The notes: generated from the letters alone by a model not told the origin. 64,000 nucleotides of DNA from a bacterium (GCA_030430165.1 JAUIGL010000009.1:56732-120731); one strand, 5' to 3'; numbered from the stretch's first letter, positions 1 to 9,052 are shown. Numbers and translations are program-made.

Positions 1-1
1 G

Positions 2-598
2 CTTGCCAACCGCTACTCCTGGTCGTACTCGCCGATGGTCTTGGCGGTTGCCGGGCTCAGCGGAAGCGGTAAGACGACGGTTGCCGCAGAGCTGGCGTCG
101 CGCACCGGCTTCTTCCACTTGAGCTCGGATGTCGTGCGCAAAGAGCTCGCCGGCCTGCCCGGTGATCGGCCGTCGGACGAGTCGGTGCGCGCTGAGCTGT
201 ACGGCGAGGAGCTCGGCCGCAAGACCTACGATAGCCTCATCGAACGGGCGCGCGACCTGGCGGCGCAGGGCAACGGCGTGGTTCTCGATGCGACTTTCCA
301 GCGCCGCAGCAACCGCGACGATGCGGCGACGGCGGCTGCCGAGACCGGTGCCCCGTTTCTGTTGGTCGAGTGTCGTTGCGACGAGGCCGAGGTTCGTCGC
401 CGGCTCGAGGCGCGGGTGCGCTCGGGCAGGGGAGCGTCGGACGCCGATTGGCAGGTCTACGTCGAGCAGCGACGGGTCTACGAGGAGCTCGCCGATGCCG
501 AGAAACCGCGCGGCTTCCAGGTCGACAGCGGCGGCAGCTTGGAGCTGGTTTGCGACGCCATCGAAGCCGAGGCCCGCACCCGTTCTTCGACTGTCTGA
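2..598 (+). CDS. P-loop kinase domain, 5' end outside the window
   Basis: The reading frame is open to the left edge (it reads LANRYSWSYSP before the ATG at 35), so the ATG at 35 is probably internal and this is the C-terminal part of a longer protein. A Walker A loop GLSGSGKTT is followed by SSDVVRKELAGL, a Walker B-like VVLDATFQRRSNRD and an Arg-rich lid (RRRLEARVRSG). This order matches predicted kinases of the AAA_33/COG0645 type. In many bacteria that domain is fused behind an aminoglycoside-phosphotransferase-like domain; whether that holds here cannot be seen. The substrate is unknown. The frame ends in TGA at 596-598, and about 150 bases of plain sequence follow before a small palindrome. 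Confidence 0.7.
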   Translation, partial: LANRYSWSYSPMVLAVAGLSGSGKTTVAAELASRTGFFHLSSDVVRKELAGLPGDRPSDESVRAELYGEELGRKTYDSLIERARDLAAQGNGVVLDATFQRRSNRDDAATAAAETGAPFLLVECRCDEAEVRRRLEARVRSGRGASDADWQVYVEQRRVYEELADAEKPRGFQVDSGGSLELVCDAIEAEARTRSSTV

Positions 599-750
599 CC
601 GCTCCCGTCTCGTTTCCGAGAAGCCGACGCTGTCGCCGGGGCTGGCCGAATCCCACGGCGGCGAGCCCGCGATCGAGAAATCCCGCTGCCGGCCCCGGGT
701 GCATGGGTTGGGCACGCTTTTGCTGTTAGACTCGAATCGTGCTCGAGCGA

Positions 751-800
751 GCCCGCATATCTCACCAGCTTTGTACGGTGAGCGCGGAGAGCTAGCGGGC
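751..800. repeat. 50-bp palindrome with GCCCGC...GCGGGC ends
   Basis: The ends are GCCCGC (751) and GCGGGC (ending at 800), with an inner CTCACC...GGTGAG match. The left half (CCCGCATATCTCACCAGCTT) recurs in reverse orientation at the right end of the 184-bp element at 39410-39593. This copy therefore looks like a shortened or solo version of that element. It lies between the kinase and the CBS gene and ends about 10 bases before the CBS ribosome binding site. Confidence 0.6.
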
Positions 801-825
801 CGATGAAATCAGAGGAGTGTGTGCC

Positions 826-1449
826 GTGCTGGTCCGAGATTGGATGTCGACGAATCTGAAGACAGTACGCTGCGGCGACGAGCTCGCCGTGGCGCGCGAG
901 ATGTTGGCGAAAGAGCGAATTCGCCAGCTTCCCGTTCTACGGCGCGGCCGGCTCGACGGCATCGTCACCGACCGCGACCTGCGCTCCGCGCCGGCGCCGG
1001 CGCGATGCGTCGAGGACGTGATGGCGCATCGCCTGCACACGGTGACCTCCGACGATTCTGTGGATTCGGCGGCCCACCTGTTGCGCACCTGGAAAATCAA
1101 CGCGGTGCCGGTCGTCGACGGCGGCAAGCTGTGTGGCATCCTGACGACGACGGACATCCTCGACGCCTTCGTCGCTTTCTCCGGGGTCGCCGAACCCTCC
1201 TACCGCTTGGCGATCGAACCGAAGCGCGGCAGTCGCACGAACTCCCTGCGCAAGATCATCGAGGACCACCGCGGCAAGGTGTGTTGGTTGCGCTCGAGCG
1301 GGTCGGGCAAGGAGCGCAGGGTCCACACCCGTGTCATTGCTGACGACGTCGACGCGGTCGTCCAGGGCCTGGAGGCCGTCGGGCATGTCGTCGACTGTGT
1401 CGTCGCCTCGGCGCGCTCCGAGCCGCAGGCGCCTGCCTCCAGCGACTGA
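826..1449 (+). CDS. CBS-domain pair with C-terminal ACT-like region (AcuB-like)
   Basis: About 207 residues. Two CBS motifs are visible: VRDWMSTNLKTV...LPVLRRGRLDGIVTDRDLR, then VEDVMAHRLHTVTSDDSV...AVPVVDGGKLCGILTTTDIL. The remaining ~80 residues (RGSRTNSLRKIIEDHRGKV...) resemble the ACT-like tail of AcuB-type proteins. CBS pairs usually bind adenosine nucleotides and report energy state; the partner here is unknown. I chose GTG at 826 because AGAGGAG at 811-817 then sits at good ribosome-binding distance; the earlier in-frame GTG at 817 overlaps that site. The protein appears to be monocistronic. Confidence 0.8.
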   Translation: MLVRDWMSTNLKTVRCGDELAVAREMLAKERIRQLPVLRRGRLDGIVTDRDLRSAPAPARCVEDVMAHRLHTVTSDDSVDSAAHLLRTWKINAVPVVDGGKLCGILTTTDILDAFVAFSGVAEPSYRLAIEPKRGSRTNSLRKIIEDHRGKVCWLRSSGSGKERRVHTRVIADDVDAVVQGLEAVGHVVDCVVASARSEPQAPASSD

Positions 1450-1633
1450 GAATCGGACCCGGGTCGGCGACCCGGAATCGCGAAACCCTGCAGTCAGCGG
1501 CCGGTCGCTGGCCGAGCCATCGCTTGGCACGATCCAAGCACTGTTGTTCGAGCGAGCAAACCGGCTGTGGCCTTGCGGAGGGCCACGACCGGATCCAGGG
1601 GCCGCGGTCCCGGTTGCCGCGGCCCCACCCCCC

Positions 1634-1829
1634 TTAACCTCAAAGAACAAATAGTTCACGGCGCAAATCGCCTGCGGCTCGCGCCAGGCCGCACCATCTG
1701 CGGCCGTGCTCGCTCGTCCGAATCCTCACGTAGGATGAACTACGCTCCGGTTCGAACGAGCTGCGCTTGGCCACATCTGGCACGCCCTAACGCGTTTTCG
1801 CTCGCGAACTATTTGTTCTTTGAGGTCAA
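1634..1829. mobile_element. MITE-like palindromic element with 21-bp terminal inverted repeats
   Basis: A perfect 21-bp inverted repeat (left arm 1637-1657, right arm 1806-1826; core CTCAAAGAACAAATAGTTC and its complement) bounds about 150 bases. Further matches outside the arms are broken by one mismatch. Inside lies a second, imperfect inverted pair (GCTCGTCCGAA / TTCGAACGAGC). No coding capacity is evident apart from short frames created by the symmetry. Size and architecture fit a non-autonomous mobile element. It occupies the gene-poor stretch 1450-2006, whose remainder holds only the hairpin at 1914-1950. Confidence 0.65.
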
Positions 1830-1913
1830 CTGAGACGGTCGAAGAGTCGGCGATCCAGTTCAGAGCGTACTGAGCTTCCCGAGAGCAGCTCAATCGCGAG
1901 CGGTGTCGGTGTC

Positions 1914-1950
1914 GCTCTCGGTATCGAAAAGTGAAGGCGATACCGAAAGC
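1914..1950. repeat. Hairpin built from GGTATCG/CGATACC repeats
   Basis: A 13-base stem (GCTCTCGGTATCG, 1914-1926) pairs with CGATACCGAAAGC (1938-1950) with one mismatch across an 11-base loop. Further copies of the heptamer follow (GCGATACCGATTC). A related run of GGTATCG units appears at 7391-7425, so this is a dispersed simple repeat. It lies downstream (3' side) of the histone-like gene and could act as a 3'-end structure, but there is no T-run. Confidence 0.5.
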
Positions 1951-2006
1951 GATACCGATTCAAGAAAATCGGCCGCTGCTACTCCGAGTCGTCAGATCCG
2001 CGCGCG

Positions 2007-2426
2007 TCAGACCGGGGAGCCCGAGGCGGGGGTGCGGCGGATCTTCTTTGCCGGGCCGCGTCGCTTCGAGTGGACGGCCTTGGCGGCGGTGCGCTTGGTC
2101 GCGTGGCCCGCTTTGGCCTTGCGGCGCGCCTGGGTCACTCGCTTCTTCGCGGCCTTCCTGGCGCGCTTGCGGGCCTTCTTGGTGACCTGCTTGCGCGCGC
2201 TGTGCTCCGCGCCGCCCTCGAGGTTCAAGCGCAGGCCGTGGACGTAGTGCTCGACATCGGCTGCCAGTGCCGCCGCGCCGCGTCGCAGCTCGCCCGCCAG
2301 CTCGTCGAGGTCGTGCGGGATGTTGGAATCCTTCGAGAATCGCTGAACATCCCGCTTCAGCTTCTTTGCGTTCTTTTCGATCTCCTTGACGAAACGTTCG
2401 ATTGCCTTGGGCTTCTTTGTCGCCAT
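2007..2426 (-). CDS. Lys/Ala-rich histone H1-like protein
   Basis: 139 residues. The N-terminal two thirds (MATKKPKAIERFVKEIEKN...) looks helical and possibly coiled-coil. The C-terminal third is extremely basic (KKARKRARKAAKKRVTQARRKAKAGHATKRTAAKAVHSKRR), like the tails of histone H1-like DNA-binding proteins. A role in nucleoid binding or compaction is inferred from composition only. The start at 2426 is supported by GGAAGGAG seven bases upstream. A longer open frame runs further upstream but has no support. It is divergent from the UspA gene across a 260-base gap, next to other stress-type genes. Confidence 0.7.
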   Translation of the reverse strand: MATKKPKAIERFVKEIEKNAKKLKRDVQRFSKDSNIPHDLDELAGELRRGAAALAADVEHYVHGLRLNLEGGAEHSARKQVTKKARKRARKAAKKRVTQARRKAKAGHATKRTAAKAVHSKRRGPAKKIRRTPASGSPV

Positions 2427-2686
2427 TCTCAGCTCCTTCCGGCGTGTGGCATCTTGAAGAGCACGATCCATACCACGAACCGCCGGGTGCCCCGAATATC
2501 GGCGCGGGCTGCGCGCGGGCCGGCCTTTATTGCGAAAGGCGACGGGCCGGCCTGCCAGATTCCGGCATTCGAGAATCCAGGCTTGCCCTGGCATCGCCGG
2601 CGGCCCAATGATGGTCGCAGGCGGCGATGGCAGGGGCCTTGCTCTCTCTTTGAGACGACTAATCCGTTTTCGGAAGGAATGCAGAG

Positions 2687-3151
2687 ATGAAGAGTCAGCG
2701 ATTTCTAGTGCCCACGGACTTCTCCGAGCATTCGGCGGTTGTGGTCGAGCACGCGGTCGACCTGGCGTCCCGCCTCGACGCCGAGTTGGTGCTGATTCAC
2801 GTCGTCGAGCCCGTGTACTTCGCCGGCGCGATGTACGGCTCCGTCTACAACGGTCCAATTGCGATGGAGCAGGTCAGCGCGGCGGAAGATGCGATGGCGA
2901 ACCTGGTGGCGGATCTGGAAAAGCGCGGCGTCGTCGTCGGCGGCAGTGTCGCCTCCGGAACCCCGCACGAGATCATTCTCAAGGAAGCCGAGACCGCCAA
3001 TGCCGACATGATCATCATGGGCACACATGGCCGCAGCGGACTCGGCCATATGCTGATCGGCAGTGTTGCCGAGAAGATCGTGAGAACGGCCAAGTGTCCG
3101 GTTCTGACCGTGCGGACCGGAGACCCGTCGAGCAAGGCAAAGGTCGCCTGA
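2687..3151 (+). CDS. Universal stress protein, UspA family
   Basis: 154 residues, the usual single-domain Usp length. The N-terminus (FLVPTDFSEHSAVVVEHAVDLA) and the ATP-binding loop GTHGRSGLGHMLIGSVAEKIVR with G-x2-G-x9-G-S spacing identify an ATP-binding Usp. The C-terminal strand reads CPVLTVR. GGAAGGA lies just upstream of the ATG. These cytoplasmic proteins act in stress tolerance; the specific signal cannot be read. The gene precedes the NtrC-type regulator by about 60 bases on the same strand and may share a transcript with it. Confidence 0.9.
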   Translation: MKSQRFLVPTDFSEHSAVVVEHAVDLASRLDAELVLIHVVEPVYFAGAMYGSVYNGPIAMEQVSAAEDAMANLVADLEKRGVVVGGSVASGTPHEIILKEAETANADMIIMGTHGRSGLGHMLIGSVAEKIVRTAKCPVLTVRTGDPSSKAKVA

Positions 3152-3209
3152 TGCGAGCTCACGCCCACTACCGGCGGGTTGCCGCCGCAGCCGATTCCCA
3201 TTTTTGAGA

Positions 3210-4625
3210 ATGAATGCGCCGATGCTGGTTTCGGGGGATGGCGCCAAGGGCGCCATCCTGATTGCCGACGATGAGCAGGGGGTGCGTGAGAGCCTCGCCG
3301 AGGTTCTTGCCGACGAGGGCTACCGGGTCACTCAGGTGGCTGACGGTATGGCGGCGATCAGCGCCCTCGACGAGGGCGAGTTCGACGTGGTCGTGTCCGA
3401 CGTCTGCATGCCGGGTGCCGACGGTCTCGAGGTGCTTCAGCACGCGCGTGAGGTGTCGCCGCAGACCCTGGTGTTGCTGATGACGGCGCACGCATCGGTC
3501 GACACCGCGGTGCAGGCGCTGCGCCGCGGCGCCCAGGACTACCTGCTCAAGCCGGTGCTGATCGAAGACGCGCTGCACAAGGTCGAGCACCTGGTGCAGA
3601 ACCGCAAGATCGCCTGGGAGAACCAGTTCCTGCGCAGCGAGGCGGAACGCCGCTGGGACTTCGAGAAGCTCATCGGCCGCTCGGTGGCGATGAACGAAGT
3701 CATGCGGCTGGTGCGGCGGGTCGCGCCGGCGCCGAGCACGGTGCTGATCACCGGTGAGAGCGGGGTCGGCAAAGAGGTCGTGGCGCGTGCGATCCATCAC
3801 TTCAGCGATCGGGCCGACTCGATCCTGCTGCCGGTGAACTGCGGGGCGATTCCCGAGAACTTGCTGGAAAGCCAGTTGTTCGGTCACGTCAAAGGTTCGT
3901 TCACCGGGGCGATCAGCAACCAGGAAGGTCTGTTCCAGCGAGCCCGCGGCGGCACCATCTTCCTCGATGAGATCGGCGAGTTGCCGGTCGGCCTGCAGGT
4001 CAAGCTGTTGCGGGTGATCGAGTCGAAGGAAATCCACGCGGTCGGCGCGGCAGTGCCGGTCAAGGCAGACGTTCGCATCATCGCAGCGACCAACCGCGAC
4101 CTGCGCACCGAGGTCGAGGCCGGTCGATTTCGCGAAGACCTGTTCTACCGCCTGAACGTGTTCGACATCTCGATTCCACCGTTGCGCGACCGCCGTGAGG
4201 ACATTCCGGCGCTGGTCGACCACTTCGTGCGCATCCACAACGTCGAGCTCAAGAAGCGCTTCAAGGGGGTCGACGGCAAGGCGCTCAAAGCGCTCATGTC
4301 CCTGCCCTGGAAGGGCAACGTGCGCGAGCTCGACAACGTGATCGAGCGCTCGATGATTCTCGGCGACGGAGACTGGATCACCATGGAGGATCTCCCGAGC
4401 TCGGCGCGCGAGCACGCCACGGTGCCGCTCTCCGACAGCGACAACCTGCGCGAGGTCATGCAGGCCTACGAGAAGGCCCACATCGAGAGCGTGCTGTCGA
4501 AGACGGAAAACGACAAGCGAGCCGCTTCGAAGATCCTCGGAATCGCCTTGTCGTCGCTCTACCGCAAGATCGAGGAGCTCGGAATCGGCGATAACCGATC
4601 GAACCGCGCCGCTGGTTCCGCCTGA
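3210..4625 (+). CDS. Sigma-54-dependent response regulator, NtrC family
   Basis: Three domains in order: a receiver (IADDEQGVRESLAEVL; phospho-acceptor Asp near residue 64 in VVVSDVCMPG; Lys in YLLKPV), an AAA+ domain, and a Fis-type HTH at the C-terminus (DKRAASKILGIALSSLYRKIEEL). The AAA+ domain has Walker A GESGVGKE, a GSFTGA loop in place of the commoner GAFTGA, and Walker B GGTIFLDEIGEL. The GSFTGA form still contacts sigma-54 in many family members. The ATG at 3210 follows an in-frame TTG at 3204; ATG 3222 is also possible. The stop codon shares the palindrome TGATCA with the stop of the convergent ATPase. The PAS kinase at 7.5 kb is the likeliest partner in this window. Confidence 0.93.
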   Translation: MNAPMLVSGDGAKGAILIADDEQGVRESLAEVLADEGYRVTQVADGMAAISALDEGEFDVVVSDVCMPGADGLEVLQHAREVSPQTLVLLMTAHASVDTAVQALRRGAQDYLLKPVLIEDALHKVEHLVQNRKIAWENQFLRSEAERRWDFEKLIGRSVAMNEVMRLVRRVAPAPSTVLITGESGVGKEVVARAIHHFSDRADSILLPVNCGAIPENLLESQLFGHVKGSFTGAISNQEGLFQRARGGTIFLDEIGELPVGLQVKLLRVIESKEIHAVGAAVPVKADVRIIAATNRDLRTEVEAGRFREDLFYRLNVFDISIPPLRDRREDIPALVDHFVRIHNVELKKRFKGVDGKALKALMSLPWKGNVRELDNVIERSMILGDGDWITMEDLPSSAREHATVPLSDSDNLREVMQAYEKAHIESVLSKTENDKRAASKILGIALSSLYRKIEELGIGDNRSNRAAGSA

Positions 4626-7346
4626 TCAGCCGCGGCGGCGCCGCCGCAGTCGTTTTCCAACCTGACCCACCAGCACAGGGATTGCGCTGAACACCGCCAC
4701 GGTGAGCCAGCCGGGTGCGGTCGGCGGGCCGATGTCGAGCGCTGTCGCCATAGCCGGTTGGTAGACCGCCGCTGCCAGCAGGATCGTGCAGAGCGCAAGG
4801 GCGGCCCAGATCCATGGATTCTGGATGATCGCGTTGCGCACGACGGTGGTGGTGGGATCGCGCATGTTGAACACGTGCCACAGCTGAGCGAAGGCTAGGG
4901 TCAGGAACGAGATGGTGACGGCGTCGCGCTTGCCCTCGCCGAGCCAGACCTGGGCGGTGATCAGTGAGCCGAGAACGCTGGCGGTGAGCAGCGCGGCATA
5001 GCCGCCGATCCCGAGCCAGTCGGCGTTGGTGAGGATGGCCTCTGCCGGATCGCGCGGTGGCTCGCTCATCACGCTCTCCGCTCCCTCACCGGCGCCGAGC
5101 GCGAGAGCGGGAAAGACGTCTGTGACGAGATTGAGGAACAAGATCTGCAGCGGCGTCAGCGGCAGCGGCAGCCCGACCAGCGGCGCGAGCAACAACACCA
5201 GTACTTCGCTGACGTTGCACGAGAGCAGGTAGAAGACGAACTTCTTGATGTTGCCGTAGATGATCCGCCCCTCTTCGATGGCGGCGACGATCGAAGAGAA
5301 TGCGTCGTCGCGCAGGACCATGTCGGCGGCTTCGGCGGCGACCTGGGTGCCGCGCTGGCCCATCGCGATGCCGATGTCGGCTTTGCGCAGCGCCGGCGCG
5401 TCGTTGACCCCGTCGCCGGTCATGGCGACGATCTCCCCAGCCTTCTGGTGGCGCGACACCAGCTCCAGCTTCTGTTCAGGGCTGACTCTGGCGAAGATCG
5501 CGGCTCGCCGGAGCTCCTCGTCGGACAAAGCTGGCGCGGTTGCCTCGAGCGCGGTGCCTTCGATGACGATCGCTTCCGAGCCGGCGGTCAGCCCGAGGGA
5601 TTCGGCGATGGCGCGCGCGGTGCCGGCCTGGTCGCCGGTCACCATGACGATGCGGATCCCGGCGCGTCGGCAAGCGTCGACCGCGTTGCGAACCTCGGCC
5701 CGCGGCGGATCGACCAGGCCGACCAGGCCGATCAGGGAAAGGTCGGCAAAGGGATCGACATCGGTCGACGGCACGCGTTTGCGCGCCAGTGCGAGCACCC
5801 GCAAACCGTCGCCGGCCATCGCGCGGTTGGTTTCGCTCCAGTAGTCGCGCGCCGCGGCGTCCATGGGTTGATCGCCGCTCGACGTCGCCACGCTGGCGCA
5901 GCACTCGACGACTGCTTCGGGGGCTCCCTTCACGGCGACCAGGGCTCCGTCGCTCTCCTCGTGGAGGGTCGCCATCATTCGCGATTCCGGGGTGAAGGCG
6001 TGCACGCCGATCCGCCGCAGCCGCTCCTGAAGGACGGCGACATCGATCGCGGCCTTGGGCCCCAGCTCCAACAGGGCGATCTCGAGCGGGTCGCCGATTG
6101 CCTCGGCACGACCGGCGCTCGACCACTCGGCGTCGTTGCAGAGAACGGCGACTTCGACCGCGCCCTCGAGGAGCTCGCGATCGAACGGCTTGCCGGCGGC
6201 GCCGCGCAGGCTGAATGGATCGGCTCCGTCACCGATCTCGATCATCGCGTCGGGCAGCGCGAGTCGAGCTGCGGTCATACGGTTCTCGGTGAGCGTGCCG
6301 GTCTTGTCGGAGCAGATCAGAGTCGTCGAGCCGAGGGTCTCGACCGCGGCCAGTCGGTTGATCAGGGCGTTGCGCCGGGCCATCCGCCACATGCCGCGCG
6401 CCAACGCCATCGTCGCGACGATCGGCAGCCCCTCGGGCACCGTGGCGACCGCCAGCGCGATCGCAGTCTGCACCATCAGCCCCAAGTCGCGCCCCGCGGC
6501 GACTCCCGCCGCGGCGATCACCGCGGCGGTGACGATGGTGACGCCGACCAGTCGTCGACCGAGTGCGTCGAGTCGTTTCTCTACCGGGGTCTTGTCGCTC
6601 GTCGCAGTCTCCACCAGGTGAGCGATCCGACCGATTTCCGAAGCCATCCCGGTGGCAACGACGATCCCTTCCGCGGTGCCCCGAGCGATCGCTGTGCCGC
6701 AGAAGACCATGCCGGTGCGATCGGCGATGGCCGCGTCGCGGTCGACCGCTTGGTTCGACTTGGCCACCGGCAGGGACTCTCCAGTCAGGGCCGACTCGTT
6801 GGCTTCGAGCAGCGAGGTTTCGCCAAGGCGTATGTCCGCCGGCACCATGTCGCCAGCTTCGAGCAGCACGACGTCACCCGGGACCAGCTCGGATGCGTCG
6901 ATTTCGACGACCCGCCCGTCGCGTCGCGCTCGGGTGTCCAGCGTCACCAGGTGACGCAGCGCCTCCATCGAACGCACCGCGCGCAGCTCGGTGAAGAAGC
7001 CGATCGACGTGTTGATGACGATGACCACGGCGATGGCGGTGGCCTCGTGGGTGTCGCCGAACACGAACGCGATTGCGGCGGCGGCGGCGAGCAATGCCGT
7101 GATCAGGCTGCGCAGCTGGCGGCCGAGGATTTCCCAGAACGGTTGCGAGGGTGCCTCGCGCAACTGGTTGGCTCCGAAGACGGCACGGCGTGAGCGGGCT
7201 TCGTCTTCGCTGAGCCCGCGCGATGCTGCGACGTCGAGCGTCCGCGCAACCTCCTCGACCGGCATCGCCCAGGGGGCGCTGGGTAGGCTCGACGCATCGT
7301 TCTGCGGTGTCGGTCGTTTCTTCACGGGCGGCCGTCGCTCAACCAT
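4626..7346 (-). CDS. P2-type cation-transporting ATPase, probably calcium
   Basis: 906 residues. Phosphorylation motif ICSDKTGTLTENRM, hinge motif TGDGVNDAPALRKADIGIAMG and actuator TGES are present. The calcium-site residues of SERCA-type pumps can be followed: VPEGLP in M4, SCNVSEVL (Asn..Glu) in M5 and NLVTDVFPALALG (Asn...Asp) in M6, which favours Ca2+ over other ions. The N-terminal cation-ATPase domain (SRGLSEDEARSRRAVFGANQL) and the C-terminal membrane bundle are complete. It acts in the inner membrane, exporting the ion. No clear ribosome binding site precedes the ATG. It lies between the NtrC regulator and the histidine kinase. Confidence 0.9.
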   Translation of the reverse strand: MVERRPPVKKRPTPQNDASSLPSAPWAMPVEEVARTLDVAASRGLSEDEARSRRAVFGANQLREAPSQPFWEILGRQLRSLITALLAAAAAIAFVFGDTHEATAIAVVIVINTSIGFFTELRAVRSMEALRHLVTLDTRARRDGRVVEIDASELVPGDVVLLEAGDMVPADIRLGETSLLEANESALTGESLPVAKSNQAVDRDAAIADRTGMVFCGTAIARGTAEGIVVATGMASEIGRIAHLVETATSDKTPVEKRLDALGRRLVGVTIVTAAVIAAAGVAAGRDLGLMVQTAIALAVATVPEGLPIVATMALARGMWRMARRNALINRLAAVETLGSTTLICSDKTGTLTENRMTAARLALPDAMIEIGDGADPFSLRGAAGKPFDRELLEGAVEVAVLCNDAEWSSAGRAEAIGDPLEIALLELGPKAAIDVAVLQERLRRIGVHAFTPESRMMATLHEESDGALVAVKGAPEAVVECCASVATSSGDQPMDAAARDYWSETNRAMAGDGLRVLALARKRVPSTDVDPFADLSLIGLVGLVDPPRAEVRNAVDACRRAGIRIVMVTGDQAGTARAIAESLGLTAGSEAIVIEGTALEATAPALSDEELRRAAIFARVSPEQKLELVSRHQKAGEIVAMTGDGVNDAPALRKADIGIAMGQRGTQVAAEAADMVLRDDAFSSIVAAIEEGRIIYGNIKKFVFYLLSCNVSEVLVLLLAPLVGLPLPLTPLQILFLNLVTDVFPALALGAGEGAESVMSEPPRDPAEAILTNADWLGIGGYAALLTASVLGSLITAQVWLGEGKRDAVTISFLTLAFAQLWHVFNMRDPTTTVVRNAIIQNPWIWAALALCTILLAAAVYQPAMATALDIGPPTAPGWLTVAVFSAIPVLVGQVGKRLRRRRRG

Positions 7347-7390
7347 GCAGGCGAGGAGATACTAGTCCCGATCCAGCCGGAATCAGCCCT

Positions 7391-7425
7391 ATCGGGGTCG
7401 GTATCGCCATCGGTATCGGTATCGA
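7391..7425. repeat. Short tandem run of GGTATCG units
   Basis: The sequence carries three GGTATCG copies and one near copy (ATCGGGGTCGGTATCGCCATC...). It matches the motif of the hairpin at 1914-1950. It lies between the divergent ATPase and histidine-kinase starts, in what should be the promoter region. Confidence 0.45.
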
Positions 7426-7528
7426 GAAGCCGAGGCGAGACCGAGGCGGGAGAATCGGCATCCTCGCTGCCGAACTCCGTCCTGCGAGCCGAATTGACAG
7501 GCGTCGCGCGAGGCACTATCCGCGTCGG

Positions 7529-9046
7529 GTGGCCAGATCCGATACGGATGCCTTGAGTCCTCGCGAAGCCGCGCTCAGCCAGGCGCGTTGGCAGGCAATT
7601 CTCGAGACGGCACGCGATGCCATCATCAGCATCGATCCCACCGGTGTGATCACCCTTTTCAACCCGATGGCTCAGGAGATATTCGGCTATTCGGCGGACG
7701 AGGCGATCGGCCGCGACGTCAGCTTCCTGATGCCCTCGCCGTACCGGGAGAAGCACGCGGGCTACATTCGCGAGTACCAAAAGACCGGCGTCGCACGAGC
7801 GATTGGCCGTATCCGCGAAGTCGAGGGGCGGCGCAAGAACGGCGAGGTCTTTCCTCTCCAGCTCTCGGTCGGCGAGGCCGCGGTCGGGGACGAGGTTCTG
7901 TACACGGCGATCATTCGCGACGTGACCAAGGAGAAGCAGGCGGAAGACCAGCTCCGCGAGAGCGAGGAACGCTACCGGACGTTGTTCGAAACCACCCACG
8001 ACCTGGTGCAGAGCTGCGACCCCGATGGTCGCTTTGCCTTCGTCAATGCCGGCTGGCGGCGCGCCTTGGGATACAGCGAAGCCCAGATCGCGGCGATGGA
8101 TGTCTTCGAGACCCTTCACTCCGACTCGATCGCGCATTGCCGCGAGGTCATCAAGCGGGTTCTCAACGGTGCCACGGTGCGCGACGTGCAGGTCCGCTTC
8201 GTCGCCGCCGACGGCCGCGTAGTCGAGGCGGAAGGCCATGTGGCGCCGCGGGTCGTGCACGGCGAGGTGGTTGCGACCCAGGGGATCTTTCGCGACGTCA
8301 CCGAGCGCAAGCGCGCCGACGCCGAAATCGCCAAGGCGCGGAGAATCGCCGCGCAGCGCGAGCGGCTCGCCGATGTCGGCGCCCTGTCGGCGAAGATCGT
8401 GCACGACATCGGCAACCCGATCGCCGGGCTCTACATGTCGGCGCAGAACATCCAGCGCCGGCTCGAGCGCGATGGCAGCGTCTCGGCGGACTCGATCGGC
8501 CGGCCGGTCGACCGCATCCTGACCACCGTCAACAACCTCAACGCCCTGGTTTCCGAGTTCAAGCAGTTTCTCCAGGAGCAGCGGCTGGATCTCGTCGAGA
8601 CCGAGCTCGGAGTGGTGCTCGTCGAGGTAGTCTCGGTGTGGGAGGAAGAAGCGAAAGCCCGGGGTATCGCCGTGCGCATCGCCGGGATCACCGAGCGCAT
8701 CGTGGTGCACGCCGATCAGGCCAAGCTGCGCCGCGTGATCGACAACCTGGTCAAGAACGCGCTCGAAGCGATCCGCCACGGGCCGGGAGAGGTCCGCCTC
8801 GAAGCGAAGCTGACCGCCGGCGACAAGGTGCGCATTGTGGTCGAGGACACGGGTCCCGGTATTGCCGAGGGAGTCGACGTGTTCGCTCTGTTCGAAACCA
8901 CCAAGCCGGAGGGGTCGGGGCTCGGTCTGGCAATCGCGAAGCAGATCGTGGTTGCACACGGTGGTCACTTGTCGCACCAGCCGCGGGAGCCGCACGGTAC
9001 CCGGTTCGTGATCGATCTGCCCCGGCGCGGCCCGGCGACCCTGTAG
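7529..9046 (+). CDS. PAS-PAS sensor histidine kinase (NtrB-like)
   Basis: About 505 residues and soluble, with no membrane segment. PAS 1 (ILETARDAIISIDPTGVITLFNPMAQEIFGYSADEAIG) and PAS 2 (LFETTHDLVQSCDPDGRFAFVNAGWRRALGYSE) are each followed by a PAC-like RDVT segment. The H-box is KIVHDIGNPIAGL with His near residue 292. The ATPase domain follows with N box NLVKNALEA, G1 EDTGPGIAE and G2 GSGLGLAIAKQIV. GTG at 7529 is the first usable in-frame start outside the divergent ATPase gene; a longer frame from 7223 would overlap that gene. No ribosome binding site is obvious. Its partner may be the NtrC regulator at 3.2 kb. The signal is unknown. Confidence 0.88.
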   Translation: MARSDTDALSPREAALSQARWQAILETARDAIISIDPTGVITLFNPMAQEIFGYSADEAIGRDVSFLMPSPYREKHAGYIREYQKTGVARAIGRIREVEGRRKNGEVFPLQLSVGEAAVGDEVLYTAIIRDVTKEKQAEDQLRESEERYRTLFETTHDLVQSCDPDGRFAFVNAGWRRALGYSEAQIAAMDVFETLHSDSIAHCREVIKRVLNGATVRDVQVRFVAADGRVVEAEGHVAPRVVHGEVVATQGIFRDVTERKRADAEIAKARRIAAQRERLADVGALSAKIVHDIGNPIAGLYMSAQNIQRRLERDGSVSADSIGRPVDRILTTVNNLNALVSEFKQFLQEQRLDLVETELGVVLVEVVSVWEEEAKARGIAVRIAGITERIVVHADQAKLRRVIDNLVKNALEAIRHGPGEVRLEAKLTAGDKVRIVVEDTGPGIAEGVDVFALFETTKPEGSGLGLAIAKQIVVAHGGHLSHQPREPHGTRFVIDLPRRGPATL

Positions 9047-9052
9047 TCGGGC

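Noticed and set aside
5448..7193. Long open frame (581 codons) opposite the P2-type ATPase
   Set aside because: It is antisense to a complete, motif-verified gene, has the low-complexity His/Asp/Gln/Gly-rich composition typical of high-GC reverse frames, and has no recognisable domain.
7322..8995. Long minus-strand frame opposite the histidine kinase
   Set aside because: The kinase on the other strand has a full set of PAS, H-box and ATPase motifs; the reverse frame has none.
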